From Mesobacillus maritimus (GTDB taxonomy: Bacteria > Bacillota > Bacilli > Bacillales > Cytobacillaceae): a stretch of 64,000 bases of DNA. The notes under the pieces were generated by a model that saw nothing but the letters and a program-made list of their open reading frames with translations, made no database searches and was not told the DNA's origin. Of this stretch, positions 53,081 through 62,762 are shown in pieces. Every line of letters begins with the position of its first letter. Position 1 is the stretch's first letter. The translations under genes and the position numbers were made by a program. The stretch lies in contig NZ_JAMBNR010000018.1 in assembly GCF_023715205.1 (NCBI RefSeq), forward strand, positions 1 through 64,000, given 5' to 3'.

Positions 53081-53926
53081 ATGGCATCGATGATTAAGGT
53101 TTCGAATTATTGTATGGAGAATGCTGAGGTTCTTGCGCAGAAAATTGTAGATTTGGTGATTGCGAGAATGGAGTTGGTTCTCCCAGATTCAGAGAAGGAG
53201 CAGACTGCTCAGATGTATGTGGATTTTCTGAAGTCGTTTGGGGAAATGCTCTTGAATCGGGATGTTCAGGATGTGCCGGATTCGTTGATTGAGTGGAGCA
53301 AACAGAACTCTGAGCGGGCATTATCGGTGGAGGGAAAGATTTCACGAATCCTCGTTCGGTATCCTCCGACGCGAGAAATTCTGACTGACCTTTTAACCGA
53401 TCTGAGTGTAAAGTTTGAACTGACGCTTGAAGAAAATGCGTTCATGATTAAAGTCATTAATACTATGCTTGATATCAGTCTGAATGAAACGATTCTCGCA
53501 TTTGAGCGCCTATCTGACCAACAGCAAGAAGAAACAGACAAAGAATTGGCGGAATTGTCTGCTCCAATCGTTCCCGTAAAAGATGGGATTGTTGTATTGC
53601 CATTAATCGGTGTGCTCAATCCATATCGTGCAACGTATATCAAGGAAAAAGTGATACCGAGAATTGCCGAGTTAAAAGTCGATTACGTCATTATGGACTT
53701 TTCTGGATTACTGTCGCTTGATGTCGAAGTTGTACACTATCTCCACCAAATCGAAGAGATGATCTGTCTTATGGGAATCAACATCCTGTCCACTGGCATT
53801 CGTCCAGATTTAGCGAAGGTTGCCGTTCATAACGGCATTAACCTAACTGGTACTAGCCACTACGGAAACGTGAAACAAGCGCTCGAGAGCATTTTGAGCA
53901 AAGATGTCGACGAAATAAATTCATAA
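53081..53926 (+). CDS. RsbR-like STAS-domain protein lacking the usual phospho-threonines
   Basis: The 281-residue protein has an N-terminal all-helical region of RsbR_N type (about 1-150) and a C-terminal STAS domain (about 165-280: VLPLIGVLNPYRATYIKEKV, MDFSGLL, STGIRPDLAKV). RsbR paralogues form the stressosome that controls sigma-B. Where RsbRA has Thr in the D-T and A-Q-T positions, this protein reads LSLDV and LAKV, so phosphorylation by RsbT would not be possible as in the model. ATG 53081 follows AGAGGTGGG. The first 75 codons lie in the G+T tract. It stands alone, without rsbS or rsbT. Confidence 0.82.
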   Translation: MASMIKVSNYCMENAEVLAQKIVDLVIARMELVLPDSEKEQTAQMYVDFLKSFGEMLLNRDVQDVPDSLIEWSKQNSERALSVEGKISRILVRYPPTREILTDLLTDLSVKFELTLEENAFMIKVINTMLDISLNETILAFERLSDQQQEETDKELAELSAPIVPVKDGIVVLPLIGVLNPYRATYIKEKVIPRIAELKVDYVIMDFSGLLSLDVEVVHYLHQIEEMICLMGINILSTGIRPDLAKVAVHNGINLTGTSHYGNVKQALESILSKDVDEINS

Positions 53927-53994
53927 TGGACACGAGCGCACTGCTTATCGAACAAGCTAGTACACGCATGGCAGCTCCTATTTTATTTCATCAA

Positions 53995-54022
53995 AAAGAC
54001 CACGGCTATTGCCGTGGTCTTT
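53995..54022 (+). terminator. intrinsic terminator after the STAS gene
   Basis: AAAGACCACGGC-TATT-GCCGTGGTCTTT is a perfect 12-bp stem that runs into the first family A unit. Confidence 0.85.
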
Positions 54023-54122
54023 CGACATATCTCGGGGCGTCCCTGTGACTCTTTCGACATATCTCGGGGCGTCACAGGGACCTTTTCGACAAAACTCGGG
54101 GTGTCACAGGGACTTTTTCGAC
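54021..54122 (+). repeat. family A array, three units, two with inverted core
   Basis: Unit starts are 54021, 54053 and 54086. Unit 1 has GTCCCTGTGAC; units 2 and 3 have GTCACAGGGAC, its exact reverse complement, while both flanks (CTCGGGG and TTTTCGAC) keep the normal orientation. The lutC 3' end follows within the G+T tract (54145-54310). Confidence 0.9.
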
Positions 54123-54142
54123 ACCCCCAGGACACGTCCCCT

Positions 54143-54844
54143 TTAATCAACCAAGATATAAGTGGCTTTGATTGGGCCGTGGACGCCGACGATGAGGTTC
54201 ATTTCGATGTCGGCGCTGTTGCTTGGGCCGGAGATGAAGCTGACGTAGGATGCGCAGTCTTCGCCTTGGGCTTGGGCTCGGTGTATTTGTTGGGCGGCTT
54301 GGGTCATTCGTGGCACGAGTGTGCTTTTTGGAATGACCGCAATAAATGTTTTCGGCAGCAAGCTGATGGAGCGGCCATTGTTTTTATTATTAAACAATGT
54401 TACCGTCCCAGACTCCGCCAACGTAATGTCACTGTACACAAGCCCAACATCCGCCTGTTCAGCAATTCGTTGATTTTCCTTGCCAGCCGCAGGATCCCAC
54501 ACATGAACATCCAACTGCTCACGAGCTTCCTCAAAAAACTCCGCTACGCCAAACTCCTGATGACGCGGGTCATTCGACGTAACGATTAACTTGCCTTCGT
54601 AGCCTTCAATCGTTTCTTGTAACACTTTGGTTAACCCCGCACGGTCAGTTCGTTTAAAAGTGGTATGAATCACTTGACAATGTTTTTCCAGCACTTCCGC
54701 CAACTCGTCCTGATTCATGCCTTTAAAAACTTCTTCTTGCGGAGTGACACTCCACTGCGGACGTTCTACTCCTTCGGTTCGGCGTTCCCGTCCAAGACGA
54801 GACGCCAACTTATTTAAAAACTCTTCACGATTTTCGATTGTCAT
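54143..54844 (-). CDS. lutC: lactate utilization protein C
   Basis: The 233-residue LUD-domain protein is the small subunit of the LutABC complex that oxidises L-lactate to pyruvate in Bacillus. Conserved blocks [19 protein letters not shown] and [25 protein letters not shown] are typical. Its start overlaps the lutB stop by four bases (54841-54844). The C-terminus is coded by the skewed tract beside the family A array. Confidence 0.95.
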   Translation of the reverse strand: MTIENREEFLNKLASRLGRERRTEGVERPQWSVTPQEEVFKGMNQDELAEVLEKHCQVIHTTFKRTDRAGLTKVLQETIEGYEGKLIVTSNDPRHQEFGVAEFFEEAREQLDVHVWDPAAGKENQRIAEQADVGLVYSDITLAESGTVTLFNNKNNGRSISLLPKTFIAVIPKSTLVPRMTQAAQQIHRAQAQGEDCASYVSFISGPSNSADIEMNLIVGVHGPIKATYILVD

Positions 54845-56268
54845 GAAGTTTCACCATCTTTCTGTCTTTGCTTAAACCAAGCGCGGAACGATTGACCTTG
54901 AGGCGCATAAAAATCACGTGCATCCGTCCAATCTTTTAATGGTCCAGGACCATTTTCAATCATGCCGTCTTTTGTCCATGGTCCAAGCGCAGGCTTGGCC
55001 ATTTTCGCGCTAAGATTATAGATGCCAGGACTAGAGGACCACTTGGCAAAACCTTTCATCATCAATTTTTCAGCCGTTGGAGCTTTCTTCTCTTGCTCGA
55101 CAATAATTTGACGATGACGAATCAAATGTTCATGCAATGGAATTTTAACTGGGCAAGCTTCGGTACAGGCAGCACACAATGTCGATGCATACGGAAGCTC
55201 TTTATGATCATCGTATCCTTCCAACAATGGCGTGATGACTGCACCAATTGGACCAGGATAAATTGAGTTATACGCATGGCCACCAATATGGCGATATACT
55301 GGACAAGCGTTAATACAGGCTGCACACCGAATACAATGGAGCGCAGATTGAAACTCAGTTCCGAGAATCTTCGAGCGACCATTATCAACCACAACAAGGT
55401 GGAATTCTTCCGGTCCGTCGATTTCCCCTTCCAAACGAGCGCCCGTAATCGCCGTAATATAACTTGTTAGCTTCTGGCCTACCGCAGCACGCGTTAACAA
55501 TCCGACGAGAACTTCCATCTCTTCCCAAGTCGGAACAATCCGCTCCATTCCCATTACAGAAATGACGGTATCCGGAAGACTCGTTACCATTTCAGCATTT
55601 CCTTCATTCGTAACCAATGTCACCGCACCAGACTCGGCAATCGCAAAGTTACAGCCGGTAACCCCAACATCGGCTGCTAAAAAGTCTTGGCGCAATTGCT
55701 CCCGCGCAAAAGCGGCCATTTCTTCTGGCGTGTCCGAACCGGTATAGCCTTTTTTCTTCGCAAACGTTTCGCGGATTTGTTGTCTGTTTTTATGCAAAGC
55801 AGGTGTAACAATATGGGATGGTGGGTCTTCGTCCAATTGCAAAATCCATTCCCCAAGGTCAGATTCGACAACTTCCGCACCGACTTCTTCAAGCGCTTTG
55901 TTTAAACCGATTTCCTCGGTCACCATCGATTTCGCTTTTACAACTTTCTTCGCTTGCTTCTTTTTAATGATGTTTTTCACATACTGGTTCGCTTCTTCTG
56001 CTGTTTCTGCAAAGAACACGTGACCGCCACGGCGAGCGACATTGTCACTCAACTGCTGCAAATAATAATCCAAGTTTTGTAGTGTATGTGTACGAATCTC
56101 AGACCCTAATTCGCGCCAATCTTCCCAGTTTCCAAGCTCTGCTGCCTGCGTTAAGCGGCCATTGCGGAATCTTCCTTGCGCGGACGAAACAGCTTGCCGC
56201 ATAAAATCATCTTCAATTCCGGTTTGTACCCGGTCTTTATATGGCACTTCACCAAGTTTGATACTCAT
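54841..56268 (-). CDS. lutB: lactate utilization iron-sulfur protein B
   Basis: The 475-residue protein combines a LUD domain (about 60-290) with two 4Fe-4S motifs, [14 protein letters not shown] and [14 protein letters not shown] (about 310-375), and a C-terminal helical tail (FRAWFKQRQ). It passes electrons from lactate oxidation toward the quinone pool. It starts 16 bases after lutA. Confidence 0.96.
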   Translation of the reverse strand: MSIKLGEVPYKDRVQTGIEDDFMRQAVSSAQGRFRNGRLTQAAELGNWEDWRELGSEIRTHTLQNLDYYLQQLSDNVARRGGHVFFAETAEEANQYVKNIIKKKQAKKVVKAKSMVTEEIGLNKALEEVGAEVVESDLGEWILQLDEDPPSHIVTPALHKNRQQIRETFAKKKGYTGSDTPEEMAAFAREQLRQDFLAADVGVTGCNFAIAESGAVTLVTNEGNAEMVTSLPDTVISVMGMERIVPTWEEMEVLVGLLTRAAVGQKLTSYITAITGARLEGEIDGPEEFHLVVVDNGRSKILGTEFQSALHCIRCAACINACPVYRHIGGHAYNSIYPGPIGAVITPLLEGYDDHKELPYASTLCAACTEACPVKIPLHEHLIRHRQIIVEQEKKAPTAEKLMMKGFAKWSSSPGIYNLSAKMAKPALGPWTKDGMIENGPGPLKDWTDARDFYAPQGQSFRAWFKQRQKDGETS

Positions 56269-56284
56269 TTCTTCCCCTCCAGTC

Positions 56285-57001
56285 TTAGTGAGTGTTCAAA
56301 ATTTCTGTAATATGAACAACCTTTACGTTTTTTCCTTCACGACGCATTCTGCCACCGATATTCATCAAACAGCCCATATCTGCGCCGACTAAATATTCGG
56401 CCTCTGTTTCTGCCACATGGCGCGACTTTTCACTCACCATCTCCTGCGAAATCACGGGGTTTTTCACCGAGAACGTCCCACCGAAACCACAGCAGTCTTC
56501 TTCCATTGGCAAGTCAACCAACTCTACACCTTTCACATTGCGCAACAACATCTTAGGCTGTTCTTTTACGCCAAGAATTCGTTTCATATGACAAGAGGAA
56601 TGGAACGTCACTTTTCCTTTAAAAGTCGAGCCCACATCGGTAACCCCCATCACATCAACAAGGAACTCGGTAATCTCGTAACATTTCGCTGCAAAACGCT
56701 TTGCTTCTTCTGCCCACTCAGGGTCATCAGCAAAAATCTTCGGATATTCTTTCAACATCCCAACGCAAGACCCAGATGGACCAACGACATATTCAGAGTG
56801 CTTAAAAGCCTTCATCATTTGCTTCATCGATTGTTTCGCTTCTTGCAAATATCCACTGTTATAAGCAGGTTGTCCACAACAAGTTTGTTCCATCGGATAA
56901 TCGACTTCACAACCAACTCGTTCTAAAATTTCCAGCGTATTTTTCGCCACATCGGCAAACAGAATATCGCTCAAACAGGTACTAAATAAGGAAACTTTCA
57001 T
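56285..57001 (-). CDS. lutA: lactate utilization protein A
   Basis: The 238-residue protein has two CCG domains: [10 protein letters not shown] near 41 and CCGFGGTFS near 175, each with a preceding Cys-rich stretch ([17 protein letters not shown]). These bind non-canonical iron-sulfur clusters, as in GlcF and heterodisulfide reductase subunit B. First gene of lutA-lutB-lutC; GAGGTG precedes the ATG. Confidence 0.95.
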   Translation of the reverse strand: MKVSLFSTCLSDILFADVAKNTLEILERVGCEVDYPMEQTCCGQPAYNSGYLQEAKQSMKQMMKAFKHSEYVVGPSGSCVGMLKEYPKIFADDPEWAEEAKRFAAKCYEITEFLVDVMGVTDVGSTFKGKVTFHSSCHMKRILGVKEQPKMLLRNVKGVELVDLPMEEDCCGFGGTFSVKNPVISQEMVSEKSRHVAETEAEYLVGADMGCLMNIGGRMRREGKNVKVVHITEILNTH

Positions 57002-57026
57002 GTTTGTTCACCTCTTTTTAAAAATG

Positions 57027-57199
57027 GCTCTTTTCTCAAGCTTTGTTGCTTTTGAACACAAAAAATCGACTGAAAGAGCGGTAAATTGCTTCATTTATGA
57101 GAAAAGAGCGTGCAAACTTTATTAAACATACGAAATGGGTACTATTGTGTTAAAATCGGCTTTGGGATTTTAACAACAACCTTTCCGAAAACAGCCTTA
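57027..57199 (-). repeat. family B dispersed element, copy 4
   Basis: The best-preserved copy with 9328-9510. Reading the minus strand: TAAGGCTGTTTT, TTGTTGTTAAAATCCC, AAAGCCGATTTTAAC, CATTTCGTATGTTTAA, GCTCTTTTCTCATAAATG, then a tail ending GCAACAAAGCTTGAGAAAAG. It fills the lutR-lutA gap, so the lutABC promoter must lie in it or be absent. Confidence 0.8.
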
Positions 57200-57904
57200 C
57201 TCGACATATTTAAAAAGTCGGTCTTGAACATTTTGCAAATGATTCAACATCGCTTGCCGGGCTTCGTCCGGCTGTTTCTTTTTAATCGCTTCAAAAATTC
57301 GTCTATGCTCGATTTTTAAATCTTCGACTTGGTGCTCCGAATACAACAGCACTTTCCGCGTTTCTTGAATCGTCTCGGAAATTAGTGCTGACACACTGCT
57401 CATCAAATTCATCAGCAACTTATTATGTGTCGCATTGGCAATGGCCAGGTGAAAATCGAGGTCCGCTGTTGACGCCAGCTCTTCATTTCCATCTGCATGC
57501 TCCATCACAATCAGTGCTTTTTCAAGCGCAAGCAAATCTTCTTCTTCCCTGACACAAGCGGCTTGAGCCGCCGTGCCGATTTCTAAAATTTTACGAACTT
57601 CGTAAAGCTCTTTCACATCTTCAAGCTTCATTAAAAATGCACTCGTGACTGGCAACTGAAATTTGGACGGATCAAAGGTATTCACATAAGTCCCTTCACC
57701 TTGCCTCATTTCCACAAGCCCCATTGTCCGTAGTCCACTTAACGCCTCGCGAATCGTCGAGCTTCCGACTTCGAAGTTTTTCGCTAATTTTTCAACCGAA
57801 TCTAATTTATCACCAGGTTTTAATTCACCATTTTTAATTAACTCAATTAAACTATCTGCAACTTGTTCATACACCTTTTTCACACGAACTCGTTTATATG
57901 GCAT
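57197..57904 (-). CDS. lutR: GntR/FadR-family regulator of lactate utilization
   Basis: The 235-residue protein has a GntR winged HTH (about 8-75; DSVEKLAKNFEVGSSTIREALSGLRTMGLVEMRQGEG) and a FCD effector domain (about 95-225) with metal-binding residues in DLDFHLAIANATHN and EHRRIFEAI. It matches LutR, which represses lut genes in B. subtilis. It lies between lutA and the lactate permease, all on the minus strand. Confidence 0.92.
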   Translation of the reverse strand: MPYKRVRVKKVYEQVADSLIELIKNGELKPGDKLDSVEKLAKNFEVGSSTIREALSGLRTMGLVEMRQGEGTYVNTFDPSKFQLPVTSAFLMKLEDVKELYEVRKILEIGTAAQAACVREEEDLLALEKALIVMEHADGNEELASTADLDFHLAIANATHNKLLMNLMSSVSALISETIQETRKVLLYSEHQVEDLKIEHRRIFEAIKKKQPDEARQAMLNHLQNVQDRLFKYVE

Positions 57905-57982
57905 AACGTTTCAGCTCCCATCTACCTTCTCTATTATACAGAGATTTGCTATAGTCATAAGATGTTCGCTGCTTTTTCCAGT

Positions 57983-59566
57983 TTATAGAAGATTTAAAAA
58001 GATAAACCCAGCTACACCCGCAAGCAGTCCGTAAAGAATCGCCGGGATTAATGTTTTGCGGATAATTTCGCCTTCTTTCCCAGACAAGCCTACAACCGCA
58101 CTCGCCGCAACAACATTATGCACACAAATCATATTACCCGCGGCAGCACCAATGAGTTGAACCGCTAACACAATGTTGGACTCTAATCCAACGGAATTCG
58201 CAACATTGTACTGAATCGGCGAGAATGTGAGTGTCGACACCGTTGCACTTCCGGTAATAAACGCTCCTAATTCCCCAAGGAATGGCGCAACGAAAATCCA
58301 TACTGACCCGAGCGAACTAGCAAATGATTCCGCAATATGTTGCGGCATACTCACAAGCTCGTTCAAGTTAATCCCTGAATTTACAAATACCTGTACCATG
58401 GCAAGCGTAGCAATTAAGGAAATCGCTGTCATTTTCATCGTGGATAACGACTCTTTCGCTGCATTGACAAACGTTTGATGCGATTTACGTTGGAAGATAA
58501 ACGCCAAAATTGCTGCAATCGTTAAAATCGTTCCTGGTGAATACAGAAATTCCCAAGAAGATGTTACCCCTTCAACTCCTAAAATATTGCGCCAAGTTAA
58601 ATCGATGGCCTTCGTTGTGAACTCTTTGAGTGGTGCTACAATTCGTGTTAGCAACAATAAGAGAACGACCATGATGTATGGCGACCATGCTGTCACAATG
58701 CCCATGTTTGATTTTTCCGTTGCAATTTTAAAGTCTTTTCGCATCGCTTCTTTCCATTCTGTTTTTGGAAGTAAGAAGCCTTTCTTTGCCGTCAAAGTCG
58801 CGACAATCAGTGTAAACAGCGCCGCTAAAATCGAAACAAACTCATGTCCAAACAAACTTGCTGCCAAAAACGCACTTCCTGTATAGACGATCCCGATCAT
58901 CAGTGTCCATGGCAGCATCGGCCATGCATCCTTGATACCGTTTCCAAAGAACACTGTTAAAATCACCATTAAAATAAATGGAATAAATGTACCCGCTAAT
59001 AAATCAAGACTTGTCACTGTAACCGCAATATCTTGGAAAAAAGGTGTGTCGGCACCAGGGATATTGCTTAACCCAACGGCTACTGGCGTTCCAACCGCCC
59101 CAAACATCACCGACGTACTATCCGCGATCAAAGCAATCGTTGCCGCGGCAATCGGCTGAAATCCCAACGCAACCATTAATGGCCCCGTCACCATCGCTGG
59201 TGTTCCAAATCCTGCTGCGCCTTCAATTAACGCTCCAAATAAAAACGCAACAACAATGACTTGCACCCGCATGTCACCTGAAATGCTTTGAAAACCTTGA
59301 TTAATGCGCACCACCGCTCCGGTATTTCGCAGCGTATTCAGTAGAACCAATGCCCCAAATAAGATCCATAGGATCGTGAATGTTTTATGTACTCCTTGAA
59401 AAACAGACGAAAGCACAACTTGTCCTTCCATCCCCCAAACCGTAAGCGCTAACAAAATCACAATAATAGAACTGATTGTCATTCCTTTTGCAGCTGGCAT
59501 TCTTAACAGCACAAGGAACAGAAACGGAGCAATAATAGCACTTAATGCGACCAGCAATAACATCAA
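57983..59566 (-). CDS. lutP: L-lactate permease
   Basis: The 527-residue LctP-family membrane protein has about 13 segments and the family blocks [36 protein letters not shown] and [16 protein letters not shown] near the end, and [21 protein letters not shown]. It imports lactate (and glycolate in some members) by proton symport. Both lut and glc genes next to it could use its substrates. Confidence 0.95.
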   Translation of the reverse strand: MMLLLVALSAIIAPFLFLVLLRMPAAKGMTISSIIVILLALTVWGMEGQVVLSSVFQGVHKTFTILWILFGALVLLNTLRNTGAVVRINQGFQSISGDMRVQVIVVAFLFGALIEGAAGFGTPAMVTGPLMVALGFQPIAAATIALIADSTSVMFGAVGTPVAVGLSNIPGADTPFFQDIAVTVTSLDLLAGTFIPFILMVILTVFFGNGIKDAWPMLPWTLMIGIVYTGSAFLAASLFGHEFVSILAALFTLIVATLTAKKGFLLPKTEWKEAMRKDFKIATEKSNMGIVTAWSPYIMVVLLLLLTRIVAPLKEFTTKAIDLTWRNILGVEGVTSSWEFLYSPGTILTIAAILAFIFQRKSHQTFVNAAKESLSTMKMTAISLIATLAMVQVFVNSGINLNELVSMPQHIAESFASSLGSVWIFVAPFLGELGAFITGSATVSTLTFSPIQYNVANSVGLESNIVLAVQLIGAAAGNMICVHNVVAASAVVGLSGKEGEIIRKTLIPAILYGLLAGVAGFIFLNLL

Positions 59567-59632
59567 TAAATTTCCCCCTAGTTGTCTGAGTGTTTAATAG
59601 TTTTTAAGCGTTTACAAATACAATAAGGTGTC

Positions 59633-59649
59633 AGGTCATCAGATGACCT
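59633..59649. promoter_or_regulatory. 17-bp palindrome in the lutP-glcD divergent promoter region
   Basis: AGGTCATC-A-GATGACCT is a perfect dyad, 67 bases upstream of lutP. GntR/FCD regulators use such odd-length dyads, so it is a candidate LutR operator controlling lutP and perhaps glcDF. Confidence 0.6.
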
Positions 59650-59873
59650 TATCATTATATTGACATATTTATTAAAATTTCACAACGAAAAAATAGTTTA
59701 AAAGATTTCTACTCTTTCAAAGTTTAAATGGCTACATCCGTTTACACATCTCAATTTGTAGGAACATACAATATCTAAAAATATTTCTTTTAAAACTTTG
59801 GATAAAACTACATAGCACTTCCTCCCGTTCTTTTTTTATACTAAAGATATCGATAGATTGGGAGAGATGTTGA
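59650..59873. other. glcD leader, no further element resolved
   Basis: AT-rich sequence that must hold the glcD promoter. GGGAGAG at about 59860 is the glcD ribosome site. No other motif is convincing. Confidence 0.4.
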
Positions 59874-61286
59874 ATGGGATTACATGACGTGAAAGATAAA
59901 TTAATCGCAATTGTAGGCGCGGAAAACTATGAAGACTCAAAAGTGAGCCGTCTCGTTTATTCGTATGATGCGACCCCAGATATGCAAGCGTTACCAGATG
60001 CAGTGCTGAGCCCGCGCAACACAAAAGAAGTTTCGGAGATTGTGAAACTTTGCAACGAACACAAAATTCCGATTGTGCCAAGAGGCTCTGGTTCGAACCT
60101 TTGCGGGGGCACTTGTCCGATTGAAGGCGGAATCGTGTTGCTGTTTAAACATATGAACCAAATTCTTGAATTGGATGAAGAAAACCTCACGGTGACCGTC
60201 CAACCAGGAGCCATCACGCTCGATATCATCAACACCGTGGAAGCAAAAGGGTTATTTTACCCGCCAGATCCATCTTCTATGAAGATTTCCACGATTGGCG
60301 GCAATATTAACGAAAACTCTGGTGGCTTGCGCGGCTTGAAATACGGCGTTACCCGCGACTATGTGTTGGCGCTTGAAGTGGTCCTGCCGAACGGCGACAT
60401 CGTCCGTACTGGCGGCAAACTGGCGAAAGATGTTGCCGGCTACGATTTAACGCGTTTGTACGTTGGTTCAGAAGGAACATTAGGAGTGATTACGGAAGCG
60501 ACGTTAAAATTAGTGCCGAAACCAGAAACGAAAAAAGTGATGCTGGCGCATTATCAAGACCTCGAAGCCGCGGCACGCACGGTGTCATCGATTATTGCGC
60601 ATAAAATCATACCGGCAACGATGGAATTTCTCGACCAGCCTACGTTGAAAGTGGTGGAAGACTTTGCGCAAATTGGCTTGCCAACCGATGTGCAAGCGGT
60701 GTTGTTGATCGAACAAGACGGTCCCCCTGAAGTCGTAGCTCGCGATATGCAGAAAATGGCGGAACTCTGTAAAGCGGAACAAGCTGTGTTTGTTCAGGTT
60801 GCGGAAACAGATGCCGAAGCAGAAGCGTTGATGACCGCTAGACGTGCGGCGTTATCTGCTTGTGCGCGCTTGAAACCGACAACGATTTTAGAAGATGCCA
60901 CCGTGCCCCGGTCCGAAATTGCTCGGATGGTGCGCGGCATTAATAAAATTGCTGAAAAATATCAGTTGAACATTTGTACATTCGGTCATGCTGGCGATGG
61001 CAATCTTCATCCAACCGTTCCAACCGACGCACGTGATCATGAGGAAATGGAACGTGTTGAAGAAGCGTTCGCTGAAATCTTTGAACTGGCGATTGACCTT
61101 GGCGGTACGATTACCGGCGAACATGGTGTTGGCGTTATGAAAGCTCCATACTTGGAATGGAAACTTGGCAAAGAAGGCATCGGTGTAATGAAAGCAATTA
61201 AACAAAGCTTGGATCCGAACAATATTATGAACCCAGGCAAAGTGTTTGCGAAAGAAACGCGAAAAAGAGTGGTGGTTTCTCAATGA
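59874..61286 (+). CDS. glcD: glycolate oxidase FAD-binding subunit
   Basis: The 470-residue FAD_binding_4 oxidase has PRGSGSNLCGGTCP for the FAD pyrophosphate, GGNINENSGGLRGLKYG, the C-terminal cap with FGHAGDGNLHPT, and GGTITGEHGVGVMK. It oxidises glycolate or D-lactate and is the orthologue of B. subtilis YsfC. The stop overlaps the glcF start (ATGA). Higher GC content than neighbouring operons. Confidence 0.94.
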   Translation: MGLHDVKDKLIAIVGAENYEDSKVSRLVYSYDATPDMQALPDAVLSPRNTKEVSEIVKLCNEHKIPIVPRGSGSNLCGGTCPIEGGIVLLFKHMNQILELDEENLTVTVQPGAITLDIINTVEAKGLFYPPDPSSMKISTIGGNINENSGGLRGLKYGVTRDYVLALEVVLPNGDIVRTGGKLAKDVAGYDLTRLYVGSEGTLGVITEATLKLVPKPETKKVMLAHYQDLEAAARTVSSIIAHKIIPATMEFLDQPTLKVVEDFAQIGLPTDVQAVLLIEQDGPPEVVARDMQKMAELCKAEQAVFVQVAETDAEAEALMTARRAALSACARLKPTTILEDATVPRSEIARMVRGINKIAEKYQLNICTFGHAGDGNLHPTVPTDARDHEEMERVEEAFAEIFELAIDLGGTITGEHGVGVMKAPYLEWKLGKEGIGVMKAIKQSLDPNNIMNPGKVFAKETRKRVVVSQ

Positions 61287-62614
61287 CATCTGTGAAAGAA
61301 CAACAAAGTATTCAAACAGAATTCCAAGCACGAATGGACCAAGATGAGCTGTTAAACTGCATGCGTTGCGGTTTCTGTCTGCCAACTTGTCCAACATATA
61401 TCGAATCTGGTCACAAAGAAAGCCATTCCCCGCGCGGACGGATTGCTTTGATGAAGGCCGTAGTCGATGGCCTAATTGAACCAGATGAAGAAGTTGAACG
61501 CTCGCTGGATCTTTGTCTCGGCTGCCGTGCATGTGAACCGGTGTGTCCGTCTGGTGTAAAATATGGATTTTTACTAGAAGAAGCGCGCGACATTATTCAG
61601 CAAAACAAAAAGCATTCTGCGCCAGTAAAATTAGTGCGTAAAACGGTGTTTGAAGGGTTATTCCCCCACCAAGACCGAATGAGAATGGCGATGGGGCTTG
61701 TCGGCTTTTATCAACGTTCCGGTTTGCAAACCGTTACTCGGAAAACTGGAATAATGAAGCTATTCCCAGACAGTTTAGCTTCAATGGAGAAAGTCCTTCC
61801 GAAAGTGCCGACCTTGAAAGAAATGAAAAACCGTCCTGAACATTTGCCGGCAATCGGCACGCAAACGAAAAAAGTGGCGTTTTTTAGCGGCTGTTTAATG
61901 GATACGATGTTCTTGGAAACCAATAACGCGACGATGAAACTGCTGCAACATGCTGGCTGTGAAATTGTTACGCCGAAGAATCAAGCTTGCTGCGGCGCGC
62001 TTCACGGCCATAGTGGTGAAAAAGCTTCCGCGAAAGAACTCGCGAAACGCAATATCCAAGCGTTCGAAGATTTAGATGTGGATTATATTATTACCAATGC
62101 GGGTGGCTGTGGTGCGTTTCTCGTTGATTATGATCATTTATTGAAAGATGATCCGGCTTGGAGCGAACGTGCTGTTGCGTTTACCGCTAAAATCAAGGAC
62201 ATTTCGCAAATACTATATGAATTGGATTTTCATAAAAAGGTGAACATGCAGCTCCCTTACCAAGTGATCACGTATCAAGATTCTTGTCACTTGCGCAATG
62301 TGATGAAAACCGCGTCGGCTCCGCGTGCCTTGCTGGCGAGCATTCAAGGTGTGGAGTTCCGCGAGATGAAAGATGCCGACCGTTGCTGTGGTTCCGCGGG
62401 AATTTACAACATCGTCGAATCGGAAATGTCGATGCAAATTCTCGATTATAAAATGGCCCAAACAAAAGCCACCCACGCAACCACGATTGTCACCGCCAAC
62501 CCAGGTTGCTTGTTGCAAATGAAACTCGGCATCGAGCGCGAAGGGTTGAGCGACAAAATGCGTGCGGTGCATATTGTTGATTTGTTGCTTGAGGCTGTGG
62601 AAAGTAGGCACTAA
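61283..62614 (+). CDS. glcF: glycolate oxidase iron-sulfur subunit
   Basis: The 443-residue protein has two 4Fe-4S motifs (CMRCGFCLPTCPTY near 28 and CLGCRACEPVCPSG near 78) and two C-terminal CCG domains (CCGALHGHSG and CCGSAGIYN). It accepts electrons from GlcD and passes them to the respiratory chain. It overlaps glcD by four bases. Orthologue of YsfD. GlcE is absent, as usual in Bacillus. Confidence 0.95.
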   Translation: MTSVKEQQSIQTEFQARMDQDELLNCMRCGFCLPTCPTYIESGHKESHSPRGRIALMKAVVDGLIEPDEEVERSLDLCLGCRACEPVCPSGVKYGFLLEEARDIIQQNKKHSAPVKLVRKTVFEGLFPHQDRMRMAMGLVGFYQRSGLQTVTRKTGIMKLFPDSLASMEKVLPKVPTLKEMKNRPEHLPAIGTQTKKVAFFSGCLMDTMFLETNNATMKLLQHAGCEIVTPKNQACCGALHGHSGEKASAKELAKRNIQAFEDLDVDYIITNAGGCGAFLVDYDHLLKDDPAWSERAVAFTAKIKDISQILYELDFHKKVNMQLPYQVITYQDSCHLRNVMKTASAPRALLASIQGVEFREMKDADRCCGSAGIYNIVESEMSMQILDYKMAQTKATHATTIVTANPGCLLQMKLGIEREGLSDKMRAVHIVDLLLEAVESRH

Positions 62615-62702
62615 AGAAGTCTCAAAATTTCTTATACAATCTGTTTAAACCAATTCCATTTCCAACATAGGCTACTGTTGCTGGAAGTGGAGTTGGTCTT
62701 TT

Positions 62703-62751
62703 TTCGACAATTCCCGGGGCGTCCCTGTGACTTTTTCGGGGACTTTCGACA
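62703..62751 (+). repeat. family A unit with partial second unit
   Basis: An intact unit (62703-62740) is followed by GGGGACTTTCGACATGG. The plus strand to the right (62770-62940) is G+T rich; the 60 bases 62821-62880 count as G 25, T 22, A 8, C 5. Confidence 0.85.
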
Positions 62752-62762
62752 TGGACAAGAAC

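Noticed and set aside
54014-54589. Plus-strand open frame of 191 codons across the family A array and lutC
   Set aside because: It is antisense to lutC and stays open because the G+T-rich tract lacks A-containing stop codons. No ribosome site or recognisable domain.
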